From: Brevibacterium antiquum
GTDB lineage: Bacteria > Actinomycetota > Actinomycetes > Actinomycetales > Brevibacteriaceae
Assembly: GCF_016107655.1 (NCBI RefSeq)
Contig: NZ_JABASX010000012.1
Location: forward strand, 1-64,000
DNA length: 64,000 nucleotides
Direction of reading: 5' to 3'
Part shown: piece after piece, positions 47,277 to 55,836 of the stretch
How positions within the stretch are numbered: the stretch's first letter is position 1
Layout: each line of letters opens with the position of its first letter
Position numbers and translations under genes: made by a program
Notes under the pieces: model-generated
Told to the model about the DNA's origin: nothing
Database searches by the model: none
Seen by the model: only the letters and a program-made list of their open reading frames with translations

Positions 47277-47899
47277 GAGATCAGGGACTCTCCGCCGGCG
47301 GTCTGAGGGGTCGGCAGCTGCAGGATGGCCGATTCGCGGGTCGGTTCTTCGGCGCTGCGATTCCAGGGCATGGCTGCCAATGCTTTACCCATGGCGCAGG
47401 AATTGGTCGCAGCGGAGAAGGTCAATCCGCTGCCGATGGCTCCGGCGAGGATACGGAATTTTGGTGAGAGGAATTTGCCACCGGCGAGTCCAGTGATGAC
47501 CAGTGAGCCCGCCACCAGGCGGACTTGGCGTTCCAAGTCCCAACGCTGGGTTCCGCGAACGACACTGCCCCCAGCTGCCACGAATGCCGGAACACCGCCA
47601 GTGAGAACGTGCAGGGTCTCGATGCCGGCGGCACCGAGTCGCTGGCGGGCTTGTTCGGCGCGAGCACCGGACTGGCACACCAATACGACTCGTTGACCAA
47701 GCCGTTCGGTCAGTTCATCGGCGTGTTCGGACAGCAGTGGCAACGGAACGTTGTAAGAGCCGCGGATATGCACGGATTCGAACTCAGCACCGGTGCGCAC
47801 GTCGAGGATGATCAAGTCAGTGTGGGCATCGATCCACGAGATCAGAGTTGCCGAATCCACGGTGGTCACGTCTGCTTCGGTGTGTGGTGATAGTTTCAT
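47273..47899 (-). CDS. Rhodanese with C-terminal DUF2892-type membrane region
   Basis: The 208-residue protein has one rhodanese domain with active cysteine C75 (LVCQSGARAEQARQ), then two membrane helices (ASLVITGLAGGKFL-like and the following Gly/Ala segment), as in E. coli YgaP. Membrane-bound rhodaneses accept persulfide sulfur and hand it to acceptors such as thiols, sulfite or cyanide. It is coupled to the TauE-like exporter and lies downstream of the persulfide dioxygenase, so it should move sulfane sulfur in the same detoxification route. Confidence 0.88.
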   Translation of the reverse strand: MKLSPHTEADVTTVDSATLISWIDAHTDLIILDVRTGAEFESVHIRGSYNVPLPLLSEHADELTERLGQRVVLVCQSGARAEQARQRLGAAGIETLHVLTGGVPAFVAAGGSVVRGTQRWDLERQVRLVAGSLVITGLAGGKFLSPKFRILAGAIGSGLTFSAATNSCAMGKALAAMPWNRSAEEPTRESAILQLPTPQTAGGESLIS

Positions 47900-47975
47900 A
47901 TGTTCACTTTCGAGTAATGCATGTGCGCTAACGGCTGTTGCCGGTATCGCACATGCCAGCGGTGTTGCGAGTCAG

Positions 47976-48148
47976 TCAGGGTGTATCGACAGGGCGGCCT
48001 TCGGCCCTCCACGCACTCATGCCGCCAGCCATTGTGTCGGCGCGAAAACCGGCGATCCCGAGATCGGTGGCGGCACGAGCGCTTCGCTTCCCGCCCGTAC
48101 AGACGGTGATGACAGGCCGGCTGGGTCGAGCTCGTCGATGCAAGTGTC
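47976..48148 (-). pseudogene. Truncated rhodanese fragment
   Basis: Directly after the stop of the persulfide dioxygenase gene, another minus-strand frame reads RPVITVCTGGKRSARAATDL, then FRADTMAGGMSAWRAEGRP, and stops at 47976. This is the C-terminal half of a single-domain rhodanese with an intact CTGGKRS active loop. The N-terminal half is missing and no good start exists, so a gene was probably cut down by a deletion that fused its remains to the upstream stop. Confidence 0.65.
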
Positions 48149-49525
48149 TTAGGCGTTAGCGGGAACGTTGACTTCAGCCCAGGCGTGATAGCCGCCGTCC
48201 AGATCCCTGACGTCGGCATGACCGAGAGTGCGCAACAGGCTGGCACCGACACTGGAGCGCCAACCGCCAGCACAGTGGACGAGGACCGGACCTGAGGGAA
48301 CCTCGTCGTGGCGGCGGGCGAGTTCTGCCAGCGGGATATGCAGTGAGCCGGGCACCGCACCGTCTTCAACTTCGCCCGGGTTGCGCACATCAACGACGGT
48401 GACTCTGCCGTTGCGCAACTGATCGAAGGTTTCAACGTCGACTCGAGGCCCGGTCTCGACGATTCCACCGAGCTCGGCAAACGCCTGGACGGGAGAGTCA
48501 AGATAGCCGGTGACGCGGTCGAAGCCGATCCGGCCCAGCCGCAAAGCAGCCTCATCTTCGCGTCCCGACTCGGCGATGATGATGATCTCGTCTTCGGCGC
48601 CCACGACCATCCCAGCAGTTTCAGCGAAACGTCCATCAAGGCCGACGTTCAGGGATCCAGCGAGGTGGCCTGCAGCGAAGTCTTGCGGTGAGCGGGTATC
48701 AAGTATGGAGGCGCCACGGCCATCGGCATCTTGCAGCTCCCGCATCGACAGGGCATTCAGGGCGCCGGATGAACCGATCAGCGACCGGTCCTTGCGGTTC
48801 AACACCGCGTCGGCAGCGAAGTATTCGGGTATGGCCGGCTGTCCGCTGCGGACCATGGCTACGAATTCGTCCTCGGGCATGGGTTGGACAGACAGGTTCA
48901 TCATCCGCTGGGCACCGATCGTGGATTCGAGCTCGTCGGAGAGGTTCTTCCCGCAAGCAGAACCGGCACCGTGGGCTGGAAGGACACGAACACTGTCGGG
49001 CAGTTGCATCAGCACAGTGTGGATAGACGCATAGAGAGCCCGAGCCAGTTCATCGGGATCGGCACCGACAGCGGCGGCCAAATCCGGTCGTCCGACATCG
49101 CCGATGAACAGCGCGTCGCCAGTCAAAACAGCTTCCGGTGTGGCATCGCCGGCGTGTTCGCGCACCAGGATGCTGATCGACTCCCACGTGTGTCCTGGGG
49201 TCTCGAGGACTTCAAGTTCGACCTGTCCGAGAGAGACCTTGTCGCCGTGGCTGAAGGTGCGGATCTCGTATTCGGTTTCGGCCCGATGACCGTAGCCGAT
49301 CCACGCTCCGGTAGCGGCTGACAGTTCGAGGTGGCCGGCGACGAAGTCGGCATGGAAGTGGGTGTTGATCACCCCGCTGATGGTCAGATTATTGGTCTCG
49401 GCATCGGCAAGGTACTCCGCGATGTCGCGACGAGGGTCAACGACGATCGCTTGACCGGTGGTTTCATCACCGATCAGGTACGAGCCATGGGACAGGCAGC
49501 CGAGGTAATACTGCTTCACGATCAT
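48149..49525 (-). CDS. cstB: Persulfide dioxygenase-sulfurtransferase (CstB-like)
   Basis: The 458-residue protein has an N-terminal metallo-beta-lactamase-fold domain with iron ligands H56, H58, D60 and H65 (THFHADFVAGH), a middle rhodanese-like domain lacking the catalytic Cys (ESGRE in its place), and a C-terminal rhodanese with active HCAGGWRS. This three-part layout matches Staphylococcus CstB, which oxidises low-molecular-weight persulfides and releases thiosulfate. ATG 49525 has GGAGG upstream, and the frame's extension to 49594 crosses the operator. It is the first gene of the minus-strand operon controlled by the divergent CstR-type repressor. Confidence 0.9.
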   Translation of the reverse strand: MIVKQYYLGCLSHGSYLIGDETTGQAIVVDPRRDIAEYLADAETNNLTISGVINTHFHADFVAGHLELSAATGAWIGYGHRAETEYEIRTFSHGDKVSLGQVELEVLETPGHTWESISILVREHAGDATPEAVLTGDALFIGDVGRPDLAAAVGADPDELARALYASIHTVLMQLPDSVRVLPAHGAGSACGKNLSDELESTIGAQRMMNLSVQPMPEDEFVAMVRSGQPAIPEYFAADAVLNRKDRSLIGSSGALNALSMRELQDADGRGASILDTRSPQDFAAGHLAGSLNVGLDGRFAETAGMVVGAEDEIIIIAESGREDEAALRLGRIGFDRVTGYLDSPVQAFAELGGIVETGPRVDVETFDQLRNGRVTVVDVRNPGEVEDGAVPGSLHIPLAELARRHDEVPSGPVLVHCAGGWRSSVGASLLRTLGHADVRDLDGGYHAWAEVNVPANA

Positions 49526-49574
49526 GTCATCCTCCAAAAGGGTTGTTGTGGGGTGATGCAAATCAGTCTGACAT

Positions 49575-49614
49575 ATACCCCACCGGGTATGCAATAAGCC
49601 CCTGGGGGTATATA
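49575..49614. promoter_or_regulatory. CstR/CsoR-type operators between cstB and cstR
   Basis: ATACCC-CACC-GGGTAT at 49575-49590 and a partly overlapping-type second site centred near 49602 (CCCCTGGGGGTATA) lie in the divergent promoter region. The arms match CsoR-family boxes, and the neighbouring regulator is a CstR, so persulfide-responsive control of both transcripts is likely. Confidence 0.75.
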
Positions 49615-49626
49615 CTTGCTAAGTAA

Positions 49627-49908
<282 letters not shown>

Positions 49909-49974
49909 GCAGTCTCAGTGACCGCGCGAAGTGTTCTTCGAGCAAATGCAGGAACAGCCATTAAGGAGCAGCAG

Positions 49975-50391
49975 ATGAGCTACACCCACACGATCACCGC
50001 CAACCTTTCCTACGCTGACGCCGTGGAACGGACCAAGCAGGCCCTGTCTGATCAGGGGTTCGGTGTCCTCTCTGAGATCGATGTGCGATCCACCTTCGAG
50101 AACAAACTCGGCACCGATGCCGCAGACGAAATCGGCGACTATGTCATCCTGGGCGCTTGCAACCCCGGATTGGCTCAGCGCGGCCTCACTGCAGAGCCGG
50201 ATCTGGGGACGCTGCTACCCTGCAATGTCGTTGTACGCCGCGGCCCGTTACCCGACACCACAGTGGTACAGGCCATTGACCCGCAAACCATGGTCGACAT
50301 CAGTGGCACTGCCGCTGTCAGAGACGTAGCCGACGATGCCAATACTCGGCTGCGCGCCGCACTAGCGCAACTGCCCAGCGCCGGGGCCTGA
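49975..50391 (+). CDS. DUF302-family protein
   Basis: The 138-residue soluble protein shows the DUF302 pattern: VERTKQALSDQGFGVLSEID, then YVILGACNPGLAQRGL and LLPCNVVVRRG. Its function is not established. DUF302 proteins are frequent beside rhodaneses, persulfide enzymes and CstR/CsoR genes. The two conserved Cys (in GACNP and LLPCN) could carry sulfur. ATG 49975 has AAGGAGCAG upstream, while the frame's earlier start at 49918 lacks one. It is probably co-transcribed with cstR. Confidence 0.8.
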   Translation: MSYTHTITANLSYADAVERTKQALSDQGFGVLSEIDVRSTFENKLGTDAADEIGDYVILGACNPGLAQRGLTAEPDLGTLLPCNVVVRRGPLPDTTVVQAIDPQTMVDISGTAAVRDVADDANTRLRAALAQLPSAGA

Positions 50392-50729
50392 AGGTCCGTT
50401 CAAGCGGCCACTGCTGATTGAGATAGACACCTAGGCGCTACCCGTTCCTGTCGTTGTCAAGCTGGAGCCGAGCGATCGGTATAAGAAACCAGCCGCGGCA
50501 ACTGTCTGAAACCTTTCGTGCCGAAAGTGTGCATACGGCACCTGAAAACTGCGCAATCACCTTCTGAACTAACGATTGCAGTCCGATTCGCACGTGAACT
50601 ACCTCATAGCCAATCCATTTCAAAACCCATGGCATACAAGACTCCGCGTAGGCCAGGGCTGAAAACAGATAGGCGATAATCTCAGAGCTGCCACCGAGTG
50701 TTGCGAGAAAACTGCCATTGAGCGCTGAA
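50392..50729. other. Non-coding stretch with transposon-end-like motif
   Basis: At 50541-50568 the sequence TGAAAACTGCGCAATCACC followed by TTCTGAAC resembles the TGTC...TGCGCA...TTCTGAAG end at 45208. This fits the decayed resolvase gene that follows. No gene is seen. Confidence 0.4.
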
Positions 50730-51320
50730 GCTCGCACGAGAATGAGCACCGCCGGCCAGGACGCGCAACTCCAACTCGATGTACTCGTCGATGCTGAGTC
50801 CACAAACGGGGTGTGTACTACGCCGTCATCTCCGGCAGTAAAATCGCAAGACAGCGGTCGAGTATAAAGCGACTGCTCGACTATTCCGAGGACGGCGACA
50901 CCGTCGTAGTGTGGCGCATCGACCATCTCGGACCATCGCTGCTCGATGTGCTCGCAACCGTGGACCTTCTCCACGATGGGGGAGCGAAGGTCCGGTCGAT
51001 CTCAGACAACATTGATCCTGACACATCATCGCGGTGGATGACGCGGGGAATGCTCGCCACGTTGGCCGAGTACGAACGCGAACTCATCACCGAACGCGTC
51101 AATGCTGGCATCGCCGCGGCTAAACAGAACGGGACGCAGTTCGACCGTCCACCAGTTGACCCAGACGAGATCGCTGAGAAGCCGGCAATCGCTGAAAACG
51201 GTCGCGCGAAAGGACGCACTGCCCAAGGACGCAACCCGTCTCGTCGGCTGGTCACGAGCAACCTTGTACCGCCACCGTTACGCCACCTGCAATCACGAAA
51301 CCTTGATCGAGCCGGAGTGA
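50730..51320 (+). pseudogene. Decayed serine resolvase
   Basis: This is a relic of a tniR-like resolvase closely related to the one at 38973-39575. It needs at least two frame changes. The opening frame reads TRMSTAGQDAQLQLDVLV, the middle one (from about 50810) VVVWRIDHLGPSLLDVLA through EYERELITERVNAGIAAA, and the last one ARLVGWSRATLYRHR-like near 51230-51280. Even apart from the frameshifts, catalytic-domain residues are altered (RLGRS has become HLGPS). The gene is dead and marks a second visit of the same transposon family. No transposase remains beside it. Confidence 0.8.
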
Positions 51321-51794
51321 TATTGGCCACCGGTGCAGTGACACACTGCATACTGATGGCAAAGTCTCCAGCCATTGCTCAGCATGCCGGCACTGGCCGG
51401 TCTCGCTATCAATAGATCAGTATCGCGCCGCAAGCCGAGCGCTGAAAATCCGGTCACACTGAACTCAACATCCCCTCACCAGCGCCAGAATTTCAACGAT
51501 ACGGGAATTGCTGACAGCTTTGTCTTCCTTGGTGTCATCGCGTTGTGCTGCTCGCCGTGGGGAGGGAATCGTATGCTGGCCGGACGCGGTTGGCCAAATG
51601 TAGTTCTCAAGGACATTTCACGCAAAGTTCACTATCAGAGGCACAGTACAGCTCAGGTCGAGCATTCTCTCAATCAGGCATGAATATAATCATCGTGCCT
51701 TGTTTTTTCATGAGCACGAACTGCTGGCTGGAAAGACTCACCGCACATTTGCTGACCGCCCAAGGGCGTTCCCGATGCTGAGAAAGGAGTGCCC
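51321..51794. other. Non-coding stretch
   Basis: This stretch holds no recognisable gene, tRNA or repeat. It contains the upstream region of the gene starting at 51795. Confidence 0.35.
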
Positions 51795-52283
51795 GTGAAA
51801 TCTATGCAGGATCTACTTGCGACCGTTCGTCGCCGTGAAGCATCAGTGAACGTGCCCCTGGGCGCGCGTCGTGTGTTTCAGCTCCTTGTCATGCTCGCGG
51901 CAGTTGCTTTCGTCCTGCATCTTGCGGCTCTCCAGCACAGCAGTCCCAGCAGTCATCTGTCACACGGGGAACATGCCGGTAGTACTGCTGACGTCCAAAC
52001 TGAAAGCTCGACCGAGACATCCGCGGCCGCTGACTCTACGTTCGGAAAATCGGATCTAGGTTCCTCGATGGCTACTGCTATCGACGTTGACCATGACCAC
52101 GAGTTCGAATGCGACGAGCCGTCTGCGTTGAGGGTGGACACGACCACGCTCGGCCTGGGGCCAGCATTACCCTGCTTGCAGGTCATCCCTCGGATCGAGC
52201 TGACTTATCCCATACAGGTCTTGTCAGACCAGGTCAGACATGCTCCCAATCTCGTTTGCGAGCTTTGCATTCAACGGATTTAG
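51795..52283 (+). CDS. Small membrane-anchored His/Cys-containing protein
   Basis: The 162-residue protein has a basic N-terminus, one hydrophobic helix at about residues 27-47 (VFQLLVMLAAVAFVLHLAAL) and an outside-facing tail with a His cluster (SSHLSHGEHAG), an acidic His segment (DVDHDHEFECDEP) and C-terminal CELC. No family was recognised. Metal binding is suggested by these residues. GTG 51795 sits 5 nt behind AAAGGAG, and a GTG at 51789 would lie within that site. It precedes the SbnA-like gene by 78 nt with a hairpin between, so it may belong to the same locus. Confidence 0.65.
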   Translation: MKSMQDLLATVRRREASVNVPLGARRVFQLLVMLAAVAFVLHLAALQHSSPSSHLSHGEHAGSTADVQTESSTETSAAADSTFGKSDLGSSMATAIDVDHDHEFECDEPSALRVDTTTLGLGPALPCLQVIPRIELTYPIQVLSDQVRHAPNLVCELCIQRI

Positions 52284-52288
52284 AAGAA

Positions 52289-52309
52289 CCGCGCGTATCC
52301 AACGCGCGG
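52289..52309 (+). promoter_or_regulatory. GC-rich hairpin between the membrane protein and sbnA-like genes
   Basis: CCGCGCGT-ATCCA-ACGCGCGG can form a strong 8-bp stem. No T-run follows, so it could be a processing or attenuation element rather than a full terminator. Confidence 0.45.
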
Positions 52310-52361
52310 CCCTTCACCTTCTCTGAAACGCAATGCATCACGTGAACGAAAGTAGACAGTC

Positions 52362-53351
52362 ATGCCCGAAAACATCCACAACTCCTTAATGACCTGTGTC
52401 GGAAACACCCCCTTGCTCCGGTTGGATCGCTGCTTCCCCGATCCTTCTCGAGAGGTTATCGCCAAACTTGAGATGCTCAATCCGGCAGGCAGCATGAAAG
52501 ACCGACCGGCACGTTTCATCATCGAACACGGATTGAACTCCGGACTGTTGCGCCCTGGAATGCGCCTAATTGAAAGTACTTCAGGCAACCTTGGAGTCGC
52601 GTTAGCCACCATGGCCAAACTGAACGATCTCACATTCACAGCGGTGGTGGACCCGAAAACCACGTCGACGAACCTCCGTTTGCTCAAGACCGTTGGAGCT
52701 GACATTGAGATGGTGAGCGAACAAGACGAGCACGGCGGATACCTCGGTACCCGCGTTCGCCGAGCCCAGGAACTCGCCGCCGGAGACCCCGACAGTGTGT
52801 GGGTCAATCAGTACGCCAACGAACTGAACTGGCGTGCTTACCACGAGACCGCTGGCCAAGAGATATTGGAGGCGATCGATGAACCTGTTGATTTCCTCGT
52901 TGCGGCTGTCTCGACTACGGGATCGATCCTGGGATTGGCGCGGCGACTACGAGACAAGTTCCCGAAAATGCAAGTGGTTGCGGTCGACGCTGTGGGATCG
53001 GTCATCTTCGGTGCACCTCCTGCATCCCGGGAAATCCCTGGGTATGGGGCAAGCCGCGTCCCGGAATTGTTCTCCCCGTCCGAGATCGATGACGTCATCC
53101 ATGTTGACGATGCCAGCGCCGCTCAGGGGTGCCGGCACTTGGTGGCCACCGAAGGTGTGCTGGGAGGTGGATCCTCAGGGGCAGTAGTTGCCGCGCTGCA
53201 GGAGCTGCTACCTAAAACGCCGGTCGGTAGCCGAATTCTGACTGTTTTGCCCGACCGTGGAGAACGGTACCTGGATATGGTTTACGACGACGAGTGGGTG
53301 GCTAACCTCCCTGCCCCGCAGCATGAGCCGGCAGCTGTCGTTTCGTCGTGA
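52362..53351 (+). CDS. SbnA-like PLP enzyme (O-phosphoserine-dependent 2,3-diaminopropionate precursor synthase)
   Basis: The 329-residue protein belongs to the cysteine synthase fold. The lysine that binds PLP is K46 in LNPAGSMKDRPA, a sequence form typical of SbnA rather than CysK. ESTSGNLGVALA and EGVLGGGSSGAVVAAL complete the PLP site. SbnA joins O-phospho-L-serine and L-glutamate on the way to 2,3-diaminopropionate in staphyloferrin B synthesis. No SbnB homologue is present, so the final product here may differ. The stop overlaps the MFS gene start (GTGA), and the next gene also overlaps, giving a tight three-gene operon. A cysteine synthase role cannot be excluded. Confidence 0.8.
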   Translation: MPENIHNSLMTCVGNTPLLRLDRCFPDPSREVIAKLEMLNPAGSMKDRPARFIIEHGLNSGLLRPGMRLIESTSGNLGVALATMAKLNDLTFTAVVDPKTTSTNLRLLKTVGADIEMVSEQDEHGGYLGTRVRRAQELAAGDPDSVWVNQYANELNWRAYHETAGQEILEAIDEPVDFLVAAVSTTGSILGLARRLRDKFPKMQVVAVDAVGSVIFGAPPASREIPGYGASRVPELFSPSEIDDVIHVDDASAAQGCRHLVATEGVLGGGSSGAVVAALQELLPKTPVGSRILTVLPDRGERYLDMVYDDEWVANLPAPQHEPAAVVSS

Positions 53352-54619
53352 CGACGCAGCAAGTCGTCACCCGCAAATCTCTGCGTTGGGAATTGCGCGG
53401 CTACGACTCGCGCAACATGGCTCTGCTGTGGGTGGGACAGTTCGTCAACACTGCCGGGCTGATGATGCTGGTACCGATCATGCCCTTTTACTTGGATCAG
53501 ATCGGGACCAGTGGTACCGCCGAGACACAGACATGGGCGGGAGTCGCAATTGCTGCCCCTGCCTTGGCCCTGACTGTGGCGACCCCGTTGTGGGCAAAGC
53601 TCGGCGATCGTATCGGTCGCAAATGGATGGTGGTTCGAGCACTTCTCGGATTAGCGGTGGCCATGCTCGTCATGGCGACCGCCGCCACCCCGTTAGCTCT
53701 CGTCGCAGGGCGACTGCTTCAAGGATTTCTCGGCGGGGTCGTCGAAGCCGCTTCGGCGTTCGCCGGGTCGACCGGGTCGAATAAGAAGCGCGGATCATCG
53801 TTAGGGAAATCCTTCAGCGCTACTGCTGCCGGGGCGCTGGCCGGTCCCATTGCCGGAGGGCTACTTGTCGGCACCGGCGGGTTGAAGCTGCTGATGTTCA
53901 GCATCGCGATCTTGGCCACGGTCCTGGCTATCGTGTGCGCCGTCGGACTGCGCGAGCCCCAGCGGCGTCAGCAAAACACCACCAACCCCACTCGGAATGG
54001 CAAATCCCGTCAGCACGGAACGCTACGTCAAGTACCAGGAGCTACCACGCTGGCACTGGCCGCGGCAGCAGTCTATTTCGGAGTGTACGGTCTCATCCCC
54101 GTCTACGCGCTGCACGTCGACCGTATTGTCGACAGTGGGGATTCGGGAAGCCTCTGGGTGGGGATCCTTCACTCTGTGATGTGGTCGGGAACGTTGGTCG
54201 GATCGTTCTGGTGGGGGAGACGCAACGACGCCACAGGGCGTCCGCTGCATGCCCTTGCGCTTGCCATCGGAGGTTGCGCCGTGAGCATCGCGGTGCTCGC
54301 GTTGCCTCTCTCACCCTTCCTGATGCTCCCGCTTCGACTTGTGCAGGGATTCTGCTTCGCAGCGCTGGCACAATCTCTGTTCCATCACTTCAGTCACCAC
54401 GCACCAGATTCTCAGAAGAGCTCTTTCATCGGTACAGCCAATAGTTTTCTGCTCGTTGGCCAATCTGCTGGCCCGCTATTGGCTGGCCCGTTAGTCGGAG
54501 CTCTATCAATCCCGACCGTCATTTTGATCATGGCCGGAGCCTGCTTGCTCAGCTTCGTCCTCGTTCTCCCGGCGGTACGAACAAAACAACAACAAAACTT
54601 TATGAGGACTACATGTTAA
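53348..54619 (+). CDS. MFS exporter of the SbnA-like operon
   Basis: The 423-residue protein has 12 expected helices and the MFS motif A-like GDRIGRKWMVVRALLG after helix 2, repeated in the second half as WGRRNDATGRPLHAL. Transporters of this type export small molecules, and in staphyloferrin loci an MFS protein (SbnD) does so. The start is GTG 53348, overlapping the SbnA-like stop by 4 nt, and the end overlaps the DUF1015 gene. It is the natural exporter of whatever the operon makes. Confidence 0.8.
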   Translation: MTTQQVVTRKSLRWELRGYDSRNMALLWVGQFVNTAGLMMLVPIMPFYLDQIGTSGTAETQTWAGVAIAAPALALTVATPLWAKLGDRIGRKWMVVRALLGLAVAMLVMATAATPLALVAGRLLQGFLGGVVEAASAFAGSTGSNKKRGSSLGKSFSATAAGALAGPIAGGLLVGTGGLKLLMFSIAILATVLAIVCAVGLREPQRRQQNTTNPTRNGKSRQHGTLRQVPGATTLALAAAAVYFGVYGLIPVYALHVDRIVDSGDSGSLWVGILHSVMWSGTLVGSFWWGRRNDATGRPLHALALAIGGCAVSIAVLALPLSPFLMLPLRLVQGFCFAALAQSLFHHFSHHAPDSQKSSFIGTANSFLLVGQSAGPLLAGPLVGALSIPTVILIMAGACLLSFVLVLPAVRTKQQQNFMRTTC

Positions 54620-55836
54620 TCAGCAACAATCTTCATGACCGAGAGCCAGTACAGACGTCCCAGGACAATTCGCACCATCGAAACGGCGTTGGGGTCAACG
54701 TGTCCCCATTCCGTGGCTGGCGCTCCACCGAGGACCACTGCGTTTCGTCCAGCAGCGCCGTACCGTGGACTCACCACGGATCACCAAGCCAGCTCTCCGC
54801 AACTTTCGGCGCGTGGCAACAAACCGGTGCGGTTGTCCAAGATCGGGAACCAGCAATCTATGTCTACGAGCAGACCGGCCCCCAGGGTGTACAACGTGGC
54901 GTTCTAACCGCGGCTCATGTGCAAAGCGAGCTGTGCCCGCATGAGCAAGTGATACCTGAGAAGGTCAATACGATCGCTGAGCTCATGAAAGGTGCCCAGA
55001 TGAATTTGGATCCGGTGCTGCTCGGGTTCTCGGGTAATGGTTCCACCGCTGAATGCATCAGACATGCCCTGACAAGGGAACCAGCAACAGAAGTTCTGTC
55101 ACCAGATGGACAGCTGCACCGGACCTGGCCCATCACCGACAACTACTGGATTGAAGCGGTTACTGAAGAGCTTCGCACCAAACCGGCCCATATCGCCGAT
55201 GGCCATCACAGACACGCAGCCGCACTGCAGTTGCAGCGCTCGAACGAATCAAACAACGACGAAGGATGCGCCTGGGACTATTTTCCGGTGCTTCTCGTTG
55301 ATGTTGAAGACAGTCCGCTACAGCTCTCGCCTATCCACCGGGTGTTGCCATCGGCCGATCCCCGACAGGCTCTCGACGCGGCGCGCACCCGGTTCACAGT
55401 GCAACCGCTCTCTGGAGGTGTTGATGATTGGATCGCGGCCCTAGACCAGTACGCGGCAAATGGACCTGCCTTCGTCATCGTGACCTCTCAGGGGGCATAC
55501 ATGGCGACCGACCCTCACCCTGATTTTTTGAATGAGGTGCTACGGAGCTCTCCCTCCTCCTTACGCACTATGCATCTCACGATTCTGCACGCAACGTTGA
55601 TCGACCACTTGTGGCAGATCCCAGATCATTCAGAGACCATCGGGTATGAGCACACCGCACAGTCAGCGGTGCAGCGAGTGCTGGACAACGGTGGGATAGC
55701 AGTTCTCACAACTCCGCCGACCCGCGACGACCTCGAGTCAGCGGCGTATGCGGGGGTCTGCCTTCCACGCAAATCCACCTCTTTCGGCCCAAAGCCACAT
55801 CCAGGGCTCGTTTTTCGGACAATCGAAGGGGACTGA
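54613..55836 (+). CDS. DUF1015-family protein, possible free-serine kinase
   Basis: The 407-residue protein shows the DUF1015 pattern: SPFRGWR near residue 31, AIYVYEQTGPQGVQRGVLT near 75-95, PHEQVIPEKV, HRTWPITDNYWI, and the family hallmark HIADGHHRHAAAL near 193-206, ending in HPGLVFRTIEGD. I recall members being reported as ATP-dependent free-serine kinases making O-phosphoserine, which is exactly the substrate of SbnA. This should be checked. If right, the operon supplies its own O-phosphoserine, as SbnI does in Staphylococcus by an unrelated fold. ATG 54613 overlaps the MFS stop by 7 nt. Confidence 0.75.
   Translation: MLISNNLHDREPVQTSQDNSHHRNGVGVNVSPFRGWRSTEDHCVSSSSAVPWTHHGSPSQLSATFGAWQQTGAVVQDREPAIYVYEQTGPQGVQRGVLTAAHVQSELCPHEQVIPEKVNTIAELMKGAQMNLDPVLLGFSGNGSTAECIRHALTREPATEVLSPDGQLHRTWPITDNYWIEAVTEELRTKPAHIADGHHRHAAALQLQRSNESNNDEGCAWDYFPVLLVDVEDSPLQLSPIHRVLPSADPRQALDAARTRFTVQPLSGGVDDWIAALDQYAANGPAFVIVTSQGAYMATDPHPDFLNEVLRSSPSSLRTMHLTILHATLIDHLWQIPDHSETIGYEHTAQSAVQRVLDNGGIAVLTTPPTRDDLESAAYAGVCLPRKSTSFGPKPHPGLVFRTIEGD

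Noticed and set aside
50438..50974. 178-residue minus-strand frame across the resolvase relic
   Set aside because: It crosses the transposon-end motif and the relic's opposite strand, with no family resemblance.
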